Of a DNA stretch of 64,000 bases, positions 54,168 to 63,263 are shown piece after piece. Position 1 is the first letter of the stretch, and every line of letters starts with the position of its first letter. The position numbers were made by a program, and so were the translations under genes. A model generated the notes under the pieces. That model was not told where the DNA came from. It saw only the letters and a list, made by a program, of their open reading frames with translations, and searched no databases. This stretch comes from Myxococcus xanthus (GTDB taxonomy: Bacteria > Myxococcota > Myxococcia > Myxococcales > Myxococcaceae). Where the stretch lies: the NCBI RefSeq assembly GCF_900106535.1, contig NZ_FNOH01000001.1:310001-374000 (forward strand). The letters are read 5' to 3'.

Positions 54168-55331
54168 ATGAGCCCTCCTCCCAACGCGCGTGACACCGTG
54201 TTCGTGGTGGATGACTCCCGTACCGCCCGGGAGGTGGTGCGCCTGCACCTGACACGGCTGGGCTGCGAGGCGGTGGCGCTGGAGGGCGGCGAGGCGTGCA
54301 TGGCCGAGCTGGCCCGGCGCACCCCGGCGCTCATCCTGTTGGACCTGCGCATGGAGCGCATGCAGGGGGACGAGGTGTGCCGGCTGGTGAAGGCACACGC
54401 CGCGGGGCGCAACGTGCCCGTCATCATGTTCACCTCCGGCGGCGAGCCCCACGAGGTGATGCACTGCTGGCGCGCGGGCGCCGACGACTTCCTGCCCAAG
54501 CCGGTGGCGCTGGGCGCCCTGGAGGCGAAGCTGGCCGCGGTGCGCCAGGCCCGGGAGCGTGTCCGCGAGGGCCCGCCGCGTGGGCGCCGGGTGCTGCTGG
54601 TGGAGGGCGGCCGTTTCCTGCACACCTTCCTGGGCGGCTCGTTGGAGCAGGAGGGCCTCCACGTCCTCTACGCCCGGGACATGGGGGACGCGGCGAACCT
54701 GGCGGCGGAGCACGGCGCGCAGTTGGATGGCTTCGTGGTGGACGTGTCGCGCACGCCGCGCGAGGCGCTGGCCCTGGCCACGAAGCTCCACGACGCGCAC
54801 CCGCGCAAGCCGCTGGTGCTGCTGTCGCGCGCGGAGGAGTCGCAGGAGGTGCTCGCCCGGGCGCAGGCGCTGGGTGGCGCGCCGCTCCTGGAGAAGCGTC
54901 ACATGGGTGCGGACGAGCTGCTCGGCTGCGTTCTGGGGCGACTGGTTCCGGGCCACGCCCCGCTGCGCGCCGCGGAGCGCGTGCCCTTCTTCACGGTGGT
55001 GGAGTTCACCACGCCCAACGGGGCAACGCTGTCGGGCTTCAGCCATGACGCGGGGCCGGGCGCGCTCTTCGTGCGCACCCTGACGCCGGCGCGCGAGGGC
55101 ACCCGGCTGACGCTGAAGGTGTTGCTCGCGGGCCAGCGCGCGCCCTGCACCGCCGAGGCGACGGTGGCGTGGTCCAACCCGCCCCTGCCGCAGGGCGTCT
55201 TCCGGTCCTCGGTGGGCATGGGGCTGCGGCTGGAGCACATGGACCCGGTGCTCACCCAGCAGTTCGTCCGCTTCGTGCCCCGGGGTCTCGGTTTTCCGGC
55301 TCCAGGTTCGCCGCGCGCCTCAGGTTTCTGA
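54168..55331 (+). CDS. Response regulator with pseudo-receiver and PilZ-like domain
   Basis: 387 residues from the ATG at 54168. Residues 8-125 are a full receiver (VVDDS, Asp59 in LILLDLRMERMQGD, Lys in FLPKPVALG). Residues 145-260 look like a second receiver that has lost the acidic pair (VEGGRFL) but keeps VVDVS. The C-terminal 110 residues (FFTVVEFTTPNGATLSGFSH, ARSS-type GPGALFVRT, VGMGLRLEHMD) resemble the myxobacterial PilZ-like domain; the RxxxR c-di-GMP motif is not obvious. Possibly co-transcribed with the Hsp70 gene. Confidence 0.8.
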   Translation: MSPPPNARDTVFVVDDSRTAREVVRLHLTRLGCEAVALEGGEACMAELARRTPALILLDLRMERMQGDEVCRLVKAHAAGRNVPVIMFTSGGEPHEVMHCWRAGADDFLPKPVALGALEAKLAAVRQARERVREGPPRGRRVLLVEGGRFLHTFLGGSLEQEGLHVLYARDMGDAANLAAEHGAQLDGFVVDVSRTPREALALATKLHDAHPRKPLVLLSRAEESQEVLARAQALGGAPLLEKRHMGADELLGCVLGRLVPGHAPLRAAERVPFFTVVEFTTPNGATLSGFSHDAGPGALFVRTLTPAREGTRLTLKVLLAGQRAPCTAEATVAWSNPPLPQGVFRSSVGMGLRLEHMDPVLTQQFVRFVPRGLGFPAPGSPRASGF

Positions 55332-55362
55332 GAGGCGAGGACGCCCGCAGCGGGTGGCGGGG

Positions 55363-55395
55363 CCTGGGTTTCCCAGGGGGCCAGTGCCCTGGCAC
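55363..55395 (+). terminator. Two short hairpins after the REC-PilZ gene
   Basis: CCTGGG-TTT-CCCAGG at 55363-55377 followed closely by GTGCC-CT-GGCAC at 55384-55395. They lie 32 bases past the stop and 90 bases before the next start. Confidence 0.45.
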
Positions 55396-55484
55396 GCCGG
55401 TGGCAGATGTCCCGGCCGCCGCTGGCGTGGCACCGGGGAGGCCGGGGGGCCGTCAGTGGGGCCGAAGTGCAACGGGAGGGTCGA

Positions 55485-57599
55485 ATGCGGCAGTGGAAAC
55501 GCTGGAGTTGGGCCGGAGTGGTGGCTGTCGTCGCGGTGGGATGTGACGAAGGCAACAAGCCGTTGTCCCCGGTCGACAACGAGCCCGTGCAGCAGGAGGC
55601 CCGGCTGGAGAGCTTCCCTGGCTGTGAGGCCCTGGAGCAGCACATCGAGGACACGGCGACGAAGCAGATGCGCGCGGCGCTGGAGAGCTACAAGCAGTAC
55701 GCCTACGGAGGCGGCCATGGGGATGGGGGCGCGGCGCCGCCCATGACGGGCGCGCCGCAGGAGGACTCCTCCGGAGGCGGCGGCAGGCCCAACGACTACA
55801 CGGGCACGAACAACCAGGTCGCCGGCGTGCACGAGGCCGACTTCGTGCAGAACGACGGCACGCGCATCTTCGTGCTGTCGGGCCCCCGGCTCTACATCCA
55901 CCGTTCGTGGCCCGCGGAGCAGCTCACGCGGACGGCCGTGCTGGAGGTGGAGGGTTGGCCGCGCGAGATGCTGCTCGACGCCGAGCGCAACCGGCTGGTC
56001 ATCACCTCGGAAGTAGCCGAGGACCGCCCCGGGACGGTGGCGGGGGGCCGCGGCACGGACGACATGCCAGTCGTCGACTGCGCCGGCTTCGGTTGTGGCC
56101 ATGCGTACAGCAACACCGTGAAGGTGACGGTGGTGGACGTGGCGGACCTGGAGGCGCCTCGGGTGCTGGAGCAGGTCTACCTGCCCGGCGGCTACATCAG
56201 CGCCCGGCGCGTGGACAGCGCGGTGCGGCTGGTGTTCTCGGACGGGTTCCGCTGGCCGGCGGATGTGCGCTTCTATCCCGAGTACTCGCCGGGGTTCTTC
56301 GGTGACCGGTCCCGGCTGGTCGCGTCCATCGACGCGCTCATCAAGCAGAACGAGCAGCGCATCCGCGCGCAGTCGCTGGAGGATTGGCTGCCGAAGGGCC
56401 GGCGCGTGGCGGCGGACGGCGAGGTGAAGCCGCTCGCGTATGACTGCACGTCGTTCTACCGCGCCAACGGGCCCACCGGGCTGGGCCTGGTGTCGGTGCT
56501 GTCGCTGAACCTGGACGCGGAGGATTCGTCGCCCAGCCAGACCAGCGTGGTGGGCACGCCCGGCGAGGTGTACGCGTCCCATGAGGCGCTCTACGTGGCG
56601 TCTCGCCACTGGTGGTGGTGGCCGGAGCCCGGCCAGACGACGCACACGTACCTCCACAAGTTCGACATCCGCGACCCGGACCAGGCCACCTACGTGGGCA
56701 GCGGCACGGTGGAGGGATACATCGTCAACCAGTTCGCCATGGACGAGCGCGAGGGCGTGCTGCGGGTGGCCACCACCGTGGAGCTCCCACCGGAGAACCC
56801 GGGGACCGGGAACGGCGGGGACACCGTGTGGACGCCTCCGGAGACGGTCAACCGCGTGGTGACGCTGCATACGAGGGACGGGCACCTGAAGGAGCTGGGC
56901 CGCAGCGAGGACCTGGCCCGGGGTGAGCGCATCTTCAGCGCGCGCTTCATGGGCACGCGAGGCTACGTCGTCACCTTCCGGCAGGTGGACCCGCTCTTCA
57001 CCTTCGACCTGAGCGACCCGGCGAACCCGCGCAAGGTGGGCGAGCTGAAGATTCCGGGCTTCTCCACGTACATCCACCCGCTGGGTGACACGCACCTGCT
57101 CACCTTCGGCGAGCACCGCAACGAGGACGGCACCTGGCAGGACCGCGCCCTCAAGCTGTCGCTCTTCGACGTGAGTGACCTGGCGCAGCCCCGGGAGACC
57201 TTCACGCACCAGCTGGGCTCGATGGGCAGCCACAGCGAGGCGCTCTACGAGCACAAGGCCTTCACCTACTTCCCCGCCAAGGGATTGCTGGCCCTGCCCT
57301 TCACGGACTGGGACTACAACGCCTACGACTACTGGTCCGGCTTCCGCAGCGAGCTGCGCGTCTTCCGCGTGGACACGGCCACGGGCTTCTCGCCAGTGGG
57401 CACCGTCTCCATGCGGGACATGTACCAGTCGTTCAACTTCCGGAACTGGAGCTGGTACTGGCAGCCGACGGTGCGCCGCAGCATCATGGCGGACGACTAC
57501 GTCTACACCATCTCCGACGCGGGGCTGCGCGTGTCCCACGTGGACAGCCTTCAGACACCGCTGGTCACCGCGCCCTTCCATCCGCCCATGCTGCCGTAG
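55485..57599 (+). CDS. Beta-propeller domain lipoprotein
   Basis: 704 residues from the ATG at 55485, with GGGAGGG five bases upstream. Lipobox AVVAVGC with Cys 20. A linker of about 90 residues precedes the region NDYTGTNNQVAGVHEADFVQNDGTRIFVL, the diagnostic start of the archaeal/bacterial Beta_propel family (secreted C-terminal propeller proteins). Later blades include GRGERIFSARFMGTRGYVVTF-like text and DPLFTFDLSDPANPRKVGEL. Membrane-anchored, function unknown; in other organisms these proteins are often near peptidases. A stable hairpin follows. Confidence 0.82.
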   Translation: MRQWKRWSWAGVVAVVAVGCDEGNKPLSPVDNEPVQQEARLESFPGCEALEQHIEDTATKQMRAALESYKQYAYGGGHGDGGAAPPMTGAPQEDSSGGGGRPNDYTGTNNQVAGVHEADFVQNDGTRIFVLSGPRLYIHRSWPAEQLTRTAVLEVEGWPREMLLDAERNRLVITSEVAEDRPGTVAGGRGTDDMPVVDCAGFGCGHAYSNTVKVTVVDVADLEAPRVLEQVYLPGGYISARRVDSAVRLVFSDGFRWPADVRFYPEYSPGFFGDRSRLVASIDALIKQNEQRIRAQSLEDWLPKGRRVAADGEVKPLAYDCTSFYRANGPTGLGLVSVLSLNLDAEDSSPSQTSVVGTPGEVYASHEALYVASRHWWWWPEPGQTTHTYLHKFDIRDPDQATYVGSGTVEGYIVNQFAMDEREGVLRVATTVELPPENPGTGNGGDTVWTPPETVNRVVTLHTRDGHLKELGRSEDLARGERIFSARFMGTRGYVVTFRQVDPLFTFDLSDPANPRKVGELKIPGFSTYIHPLGDTHLLTFGEHRNEDGTWQDRALKLSLFDVSDLAQPRETFTHQLGSMGSHSEALYEHKAFTYFPAKGLLALPFTDWDYNAYDYWSGFRSELRVFRVDTATGFSPVGTVSMRDMYQSFNFRNWSWYWQPTVRRSIMADDYVYTISDAGLRVSHVDSLQTPLVTAPFHPPMLP

Positions 57600-57609
57600 C
57601 GCGGGCTTG

Positions 57610-57638
57610 CCCCCTGGGACGCCGGGTGTCCCAGGGGG
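57610..57638 (+). terminator. Perfect 11-bp hairpin terminator
   Basis: CCCCCTGGGAC (57610-57620), loop of 7, GTCCCAGGGGG (57628-57638), beginning 10 bases after the propeller gene stop. No U-run follows. Confidence 0.75.
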
Positions 57639-57745
57639 ACGTATCACGGGTGTGTGACCTGGCCTTCCTGTCAGGCGAGGGGGGCGTGGCACGTCGGACG
57701 TGGGCAGCGCATTCCCTGCCGGAAGGCGCTATAGGCGCACTCCCC

Positions 57746-59140
57746 ATGTCCACCGCCGTGTTGCCAACGTCCTCCGTGAATTCTCCCCGCACCGAGCTCC
57801 GGGCGCTGGCCCGGCTTGCGGTTCCCATCGCCATCGCCCAGGGCGGGCAGGCGCTCATGGGGTTGGTGGATACGCTGGTGGTGGGCCGCGCGGGGACATC
57901 CGCGCTGGCGGCGGTGGGCCTGGGCAACGGCCTCTACTTCGCGGTCAGCTCCTTCGGCATGGGCTTGATGATGGGGTTCGACCCCATGATTTCCCAGGCC
58001 ATTGGCGCACGGCAGTTCACCCGGGCGCGGGCGCTGTTGTGGCAGGGCGCGTGGATGGCGTTCTGCGCGGGGGTGATGCTGGCCACGCTGATGGCGCTGG
58101 CGCCGCGGCTGCTGCCGCTGGCGGGCATCAGTGAGACGGAGGCCGCGGGAGCCAGCCAGTACCTGATGTGGCGCGCACCCGGCATGCCGATGATGCTGAT
58201 GTTCCTCACCATGCGCTCCTATCTCCAGGCCACCGCCTTCACGCGGCCGCTGGTGATCGCGACGGTGGTGGCCAACATCTTCAACCTGCTGGGCAACCTG
58301 GTGCTCGTCTTCGGTGGCGCCAATCTGCCGGCCTGGTTCGGCCCGCTGCGGTCGGTGCCGGCGCTGGGTGTGGCGGGCTCCGCGATGGCGACGTCGGCGA
58401 GCATCGGCATCGAGCTCCTCATCGCGGTGCTGTTCATTCGCAGCCGGAAGGTGGAAGGGGCGCGTGCCAGTCGTCTGCCGGTGTGGGCGGACCTCTCGCG
58501 CGCCATCCGGCTGGGCCTCCCCATTGGTCTGCACATCTGCGCGGAGGTCGGCGTGTTCGCGCTGGCGGGCGTGCTGGCGGCGGGGCTGGGGCCGGCGAGC
58601 GTGGGCGCGCACCAGATTGCCATCTCCTTCGCGAGCGTCTCCTTCACCGTGGCCATGGGCATTGGCAACGCGGGCAGCGTGCGGGTGGGCTGGGCGGTGG
58701 GCGCGCACAACACGCCGCAGGCGCGGCTCAGCGGCTTCATGGCCCTGGCGGGCGGCGCGGGCTTCATGGCGCTGAGCGGCCTGGTGTTCGCGCTGTTCCC
58801 TCACACGCTGGCGAAGCTGGCGGGGGCGCCCGCGGACGTGCTGCCGCTCCTGATTCCGCTGCTGATGGTGAGCGCCATCTTCCAGGTGTTCGACGGGGCG
58901 CAGGGCGTGGGCGCGGGCGTGCTGCGCGGCGCGGGCGACACGCGCTTCACCTTCCTGGCGAACATGGTGGGGCACTACGCCATTGGTCTGCCGGTGACGC
59001 TGCTGCTGGCCTTCAAGCTGGGCCTGGGCGTGGTGGGCATCTGGTGGGGCCTGTGCGCGGGCCTCATCAGCGTGGCGGTGGCGCTGGTGTGGCGCTTCAA
59101 CCGGATGAGCGCGGGCACGCTGCGTCCGGTCGAAGCGTAG
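57746..59140 (+). CDS. MATE-family multidrug efflux transporter
   Basis: 464 residues from the ATG at 57746, twelve hydrophobic segments. The N-terminal RLAVPIAIAQGGQALMGLVDTLVVGR and the repeated second-half GLPIGLHICAEVGVFALAGVL are the two MATE half-repeats, of the NorM/DinF type. It would export cationic drugs or metabolites in exchange for Na+ or H+. No local regulator. Converges on the esterase gene at 13 bp. Confidence 0.92.
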   Translation: MSTAVLPTSSVNSPRTELRALARLAVPIAIAQGGQALMGLVDTLVVGRAGTSALAAVGLGNGLYFAVSSFGMGLMMGFDPMISQAIGARQFTRARALLWQGAWMAFCAGVMLATLMALAPRLLPLAGISETEAAGASQYLMWRAPGMPMMLMFLTMRSYLQATAFTRPLVIATVVANIFNLLGNLVLVFGGANLPAWFGPLRSVPALGVAGSAMATSASIGIELLIAVLFIRSRKVEGARASRLPVWADLSRAIRLGLPIGLHICAEVGVFALAGVLAAGLGPASVGAHQIAISFASVSFTVAMGIGNAGSVRVGWAVGAHNTPQARLSGFMALAGGAGFMALSGLVFALFPHTLAKLAGAPADVLPLLIPLLMVSAIFQVFDGAQGVGAGVLRGAGDTRFTFLANMVGHYAIGLPVTLLLAFKLGLGVVGIWWGLCAGLISVAVALVWRFNRMSAGTLRPVEA

Positions 59141-59153
59141 CGGCGCGCGGCGG

Positions 59154-59867
59154 CTACCAGGGCAGGTACTGCTGAATCATCTGCCGCCACACGGGCCAGT
59201 CGTGCGTGCCGCCCTGCCACACGGCCAGGTGGTTGCCGATGTCCTTCTTCCAAAGCAGGTTGGAGAGGTGCTCGTTGGAGGGGCGGCAGAAGTCGTGCTC
59301 CCCCACCGCCAGCACCATCTCCACACGCTGGAGGGCGGAGAGCTGCGCGGGGTCCGTGAGGTTCGGCAGCCACTCTGTGCACGAATGGAAGTAGACGTCC
59401 GCGTCGTGGTGTCCGTCGAGGAACTCGTTCGTCTCGAACTTGCCGCCCATGGACAGCAGGCGCCGGAAGACGTGCGGGTGCCGCAGGCCGACGTTGTACG
59501 CGTGGAAGCCGCCGAAGCTGCACCCGGCCAGGGTGAGGCGCCCGCCGGTGCTGCGGCTCTTGAGCAGGGGCACCACCTCGTGGAGGAGGTACTCCTCCCA
59601 CTGCTGGTGGCGCCGGACGCGGTCCGCCGGGTGGATGGCGGTGTTGAACCAGGACTCCTCGTCCACTGAGTCCGGGCACACCACGATGTACCGGCCGGAC
59701 TGGACGCGGTCGGCGATGGCGCCGATGAGGCCGAAGTCCTCGGCCTGGAAGAAGCGGCCCTTGCTGGTCGGCAGCAGGAGCACCGGCTCGCCCGAGTGGC
59801 CGAAGATGAGCAGCTCCATGTCGCGGTGCAGTCGCTCGCTGTACCAGCGGTGGTATTCGCGGTTCAT
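59154..59867 (-). CDS. Esterase-D/antigen 85-like alpha/beta hydrolase
   Basis: 237 residues from the ATG at 59867 (59876 is in frame too). The nucleophile elbow is GCSFGGFHA, with a candidate acid and His in VGEHDFC and GGTHDWPVW. No signal peptide, so cytoplasmic. The family (PF00756-type putative esterases) includes S-formylglutathione hydrolase and feruloyl or siderophore esterases; substrate is not evident. Confidence 0.82.
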   Translation of the reverse strand: MNREYHRWYSERLHRDMELLIFGHSGEPVLLLPTSKGRFFQAEDFGLIGAIADRVQSGRYIVVCPDSVDEESWFNTAIHPADRVRRHQQWEEYLLHEVVPLLKSRSTGGRLTLAGCSFGGFHAYNVGLRHPHVFRRLLSMGGKFETNEFLDGHHDADVYFHSCTEWLPNLTDPAQLSALQRVEMVLAVGEHDFCRPSNEHLSNLLWKKDIGNHLAVWQGGTHDWPVWRQMIQQYLPW

Positions 59868-60335
59868 GGCGCGCAATTTAATCGCAATGCGTCAAAGGCC
59901 GCGACTGGAGTGCGATGGCCGCCCGCCGGACTGCCGGGAGTGAACACCTGGGCGGATGTCTGACTTTGCCGAGTCGGCGGTTACCCGCCTGGGTATCCGT
60001 TGTGGCTCCCACTGACGGTGTCGAGCTTTGAACGCGAGGCGTCCAGGCCAATGGTGCGCGTGCATTGCCAGGGCAAGGTGACGGCGCAGCGGCGCTGAGC
60101 GCTTCATCGTTTGGCACGTCGTGGTGGATTCAGCCGTCTGGCACCCATGGGTTGCTGCCTGTGTGGCCAGAAGCCTGCCCGCATTCCTCGTGCTTGGGCA
60201 TACCACCCCAGGGGGAGCGCGCGTTCCGGGCTTTCGTAGGACAAGTCATCTTGTGCCGGTCACCAGACGGAAACGAGAATGCATGCGCACGTGCTCGCTT
60301 GTGCGGCCAGACACGTGGGCGGTGGGGGGAGTGCC
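59868..60335. other. 468-bp gap upstream of the cas operon, no gene seen
   Basis: No convincing coding frame, repeat array or RNA gene was seen. The open frames here have no family features. The cas promoter should lie in it. The composition is a little lower in GC around 59870-59900 and 59990-60050 than in the flanks. Confidence 0.5.
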
Positions 60336-62582
60336 ATGAAGAAGGACCTCGGGCTTCCGGAGCAGCCCGCCGTGCCACGCGTGGTCACGGCGGAGCCATT
60401 GGCTCACGTTGCAGAAGACGGCCGGGCTCATCTGCTGCGCGAGCACTTGGAGGCCGTGGGGCAGTGGGCCGCGATGCTGGCGCCGCGAGAGGATTTGCGT
60501 GCGCCGGCCCTGGTCACCGGGCGCTGGCATGACCTGGGCAAGTACACCCGGGACTTCCAGATACGCATCCGCAAGGAGAACGGCTTCGAGGCTCACTTGG
60601 AGAAAGAGGGGGCGCTGGAGCGAGACCACTCGACGGCCGGTGCGCTCTGGTCGCTGAGCCGGGACCGGCATCTGATGCCGCTGGCATTCGCGATAGCCGG
60701 GCACCACTCAGGCTTGCCCGACGCGTCGAACCTCCGGAACCGCGTGGGGCGCACGGAGAAGCAGGCGTTGCTCTCCGATGCGCGGGCTCGTTGTGACGCA
60801 CCCGCTTTGCTGGACGGACCGTTGGGCTTCTCTCCGGAGGCGCTCGACAAGCTCGAACCACGGCAAGTGGAGCTCTGGACGCGGATGCTCTTCTCCGTCC
60901 TCTGTGACGCGGACTTCCTGGACACCGAAGCCTTCTTCGATGCGAACAGGAGCGCGGCCCGCGAGGTGCCGGTGTCGTTGTCGCAGCTCGCCGAGCGTCT
61001 CCGCGGCTTCCTGCGGGAGAAGCAGCGTAGGGCCCCGGACACGGAGGTGAACCGGGTGCGCCGCGAGGTGCTCACCGCCGCCGTGGAGGCCGCGGTGCAG
61101 CGCCCCGGTGTCTTCAGCCTCACGGTACCCACGGGGGGAGGGAAGACGCTGACGTCCATGGCCTTCGCGCTCGAACATGCGCGGACGCAGGGGCTTCAGC
61201 GCGTCATCGTCGCCATCCCCTACACCTCCATCATCGAGCAGAGCGCGGAGGCGTACCGCCAGGCCTTCCAGGGGCTGGAGCACGCCGTCATCGAGCACCA
61301 CTCCGCTGTCGACCCGGACCGGGAGACGCCGCTCAACCGCGTGGCCAGTGAGAACTGGGACGCGCCCATCATCGTTACCACCACGGTGCAGCTTCTGGAG
61401 AGCCTCTTCGCCCGCCGCCCGTCGGCGTGCCGCAAGCTGCACCGCGTGGCCCGGAGCGTCATCGTGCTCGACGAGGCACAGACGCTGCCCGCCTCGCTCC
61501 TGGAGCCCATCCTGGATGGCTTGGGCGCGTTGGTGAGGGACTACGGCTGCTCCGTGGTCATCTGTACCGCCACGCAGCCGGCGCTGGGACGCCGCCCGGA
61601 CTTCCAGGAGGGCCTGCCGGAGGTGCGTGAAATCGTCCCGGCCTCGGTGCGCGCCTTCGAGCGGCTACGCCGTGTGCGCGTGCGCTGGCCCTCGTCAGGG
61701 CGGAAGCTCCCCTATGCCGAGCTGGCCGACGCCGTGGCGGCCGAGCGGGACGTGCTCGCGGTGGTCCACTTGCGGGCCGACGCGCGGCGGCTCTGCGAAC
61801 TCGTGGATGAACGGCTGGGGCATGAAGAGACGCTGCACCTGTCCGCGTTGATGTGCCCGGAGCATCGCTCCCAGGTGCTCGCGGACATCAAGGCCCGAAA
61901 ACGAAGAAGGGAGCCTGTGCGGTTGGTGGCCACCCAACTCGTCGAGGCGGGCGTGGACCTGGACTTCGGCGTCGTCTACCGAGGACTGGGAGGCCTGGAC
62001 GCGCTGGCTCAGGCCGCTGGCCGGTGCAACCGGGAGGGGCTGATGGAGGGCCTGGGCGAGCTGCGCGTCTATGAGCCTGAGACGCAGCCACCCAGGGGCG
62101 TTCCTCGCGCCGCCCAGGACGTCACACGCGGCCTGCTGGAGCAGTCACCGGACCTGGACTTGTTCGCGCCCGAGAGCTTCCAGCGCTACTTCGCCAGGCT
62201 CTACGCCACGCGCCACCGGGATGAGAAGGGTATTCAGGCGCTGCGCGCGAAGTTCCAGTTCGAAGAGGTGTCCAAGGCGTTCAAGCTCGTCGAGGACGAC
62301 TGGAGCGCTTCGGTGGTGGTGCCCTACGTGGGCCATGCGCCGCTGGTGAATGCGCTGCGTGAGCGAGGCCCTTCGCGAGAGCGGCTGCGCGCGCTGCAAC
62401 GCTTCACGGTGACGGTGCCCCGCAAGCTCCGGGACGACTGGCTGGCGCGCGAGCTGGCGCGGCTCGCTGCCGAGACGGTGGCGTACCTGGGGCCGGAGCA
62501 CACGTCCGCGTACCACAAGCGCTTCGGCCTGCTTCCGGACCACGTCGGCATCTTCGACCCGTCCTTCCTCATTCCCGCTTGA
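60336..62582 (+). CDS. cas3: CRISPR type I-C nuclease-helicase Cas3
   Basis: 748 residues from the ATG at 60336. N-terminal HD nuclease: His-Asp in GRWHDLGKY (65-66), DHSTAGA (His98) and AGHHSG (123-124). Helicase part: Walker A TVPTGGGKT (about 262-270), box II DEAQ (about 379), ICTATQP (about 408), and motif VI QAAGRCNREG (about 559-568). Order HD then helicase is the usual Cas3. It is recruited by Cascade to degrade foreign DNA. First gene of a tight operon with cas5c and cas8c, typical of type I-C. Confidence 0.96.
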   Translation: MKKDLGLPEQPAVPRVVTAEPLAHVAEDGRAHLLREHLEAVGQWAAMLAPREDLRAPALVTGRWHDLGKYTRDFQIRIRKENGFEAHLEKEGALERDHSTAGALWSLSRDRHLMPLAFAIAGHHSGLPDASNLRNRVGRTEKQALLSDARARCDAPALLDGPLGFSPEALDKLEPRQVELWTRMLFSVLCDADFLDTEAFFDANRSAAREVPVSLSQLAERLRGFLREKQRRAPDTEVNRVRREVLTAAVEAAVQRPGVFSLTVPTGGGKTLTSMAFALEHARTQGLQRVIVAIPYTSIIEQSAEAYRQAFQGLEHAVIEHHSAVDPDRETPLNRVASENWDAPIIVTTTVQLLESLFARRPSACRKLHRVARSVIVLDEAQTLPASLLEPILDGLGALVRDYGCSVVICTATQPALGRRPDFQEGLPEVREIVPASVRAFERLRRVRVRWPSSGRKLPYAELADAVAAERDVLAVVHLRADARRLCELVDERLGHEETLHLSALMCPEHRSQVLADIKARKRRREPVRLVATQLVEAGVDLDFGVVYRGLGGLDALAQAAGRCNREGLMEGLGELRVYEPETQPPRGVPRAAQDVTRGLLEQSPDLDLFAPESFQRYFARLYATRHRDEKGIQALRAKFQFEEVSKAFKLVEDDWSASVVVPYVGHAPLVNALRERGPSRERLRALQRFTVTVPRKLRDDWLARELARLAAETVAYLGPEHTSAYHKRFGLLPDHVGIFDPSFLIPA

Positions 62583-62603
62583 GACCCGCTTCAAGAGGTG
62601 TGG

Positions 62604-63263
62604 ATGACATCAACGCCAGGCAGAAGTTTTCGCGTGAGGGCGCGGGGACCCGTGGCCTGTTTCACGCGGCCCGAGATGAAGGCCGAGCGCGTCAGCTACG
62701 AGGTGATGACGCCCTCAGCGGCACGTGGGGTGCTGGAGGCCATCCTGTGGAAGCCGGCCATTCGTTGGCACGTCCACGAAATCGCCGTGCTCGCGCCGGT
62801 GCGGTGGACCAGCTTCCGCCGTAACGAGGTCAACAGCCGGGCCACTGTGGGGAAGTTCGACTACGCGGCGGACGAGGACCGGGCCCAGCGCAACACGGTG
62901 GCGCTGCGAGACGTGGACTACGTCATCACCGCGTCCTTCGCCCTGGTGCCGGGCAAGGCGGGGCCCGATGACAACGTGCGCAAGTTCGAGGACATGTTCG
63001 AGCGGCGTCTGGAGCGAGGCCAGTTCTTCCATGCGCCCTACCTGGGATGCCGTGAGTTCGCGGCGCGCGTCGAGCCCGCGGAGGACGTCCTGTTGCCGCA
63101 TGAGTCAGGCCAGGGGCGGAGGCCGCTGGGCCTCATGTTCTACGACTTCGTCTTCGACATTCCTGGAGAGCCGGTGCGCCCTGAGTTCTTCCAGGCGTTC
63201 CTGGAGGACGGCGTGCTGCGTGTGCCGCCTCGGGCGCAGGTGCTGGGGGGAGGCGTTCCATGA
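62604..63263 (+). CDS. cas5c: CRISPR type I-C Cas5c (pre-crRNA endoribonuclease)
   Basis: 219 residues from the ATG at 62604, after AAGAGG; a GTG at 62598 is also in frame. The region ACFTRPEMKAERVSYEVMTPSAARGVLEAILWKP is the Cas5d/Cas5c signature, including the Tyr of the active site, and WTSFRRNEV follows. Type I-C has no Cas6, and Cas5c cuts the repeat RNA itself. Starts 21 bases after cas3; its stop overlaps the cas8c start. Confidence 0.93.
   Translation: MTSTPGRSFRVRARGPVACFTRPEMKAERVSYEVMTPSAARGVLEAILWKPAIRWHVHEIAVLAPVRWTSFRRNEVNSRATVGKFDYAADEDRAQRNTVALRDVDYVITASFALVPGKAGPDDNVRKFEDMFERRLERGQFFHAPYLGCREFAARVEPAEDVLLPHESGQGRRPLGLMFYDFVFDIPGEPVRPEFFQAFLEDGVLRVPPRAQVLGGGVP

Noticed and set aside
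55320-57692. Minus-strand open frame of 790 codons
   Set aside because: Antisense to the propeller lipoprotein, which has a signal peptide, ribosome site and clear domain; the antisense text is compositionally typical of a shadow.
59868-60335. Possible CRISPR array or leader upstream of cas3
   Set aside because: No unit of 25-40 bases repeats here, and the hairpin-type I-C repeat was not seen anywhere in the window.
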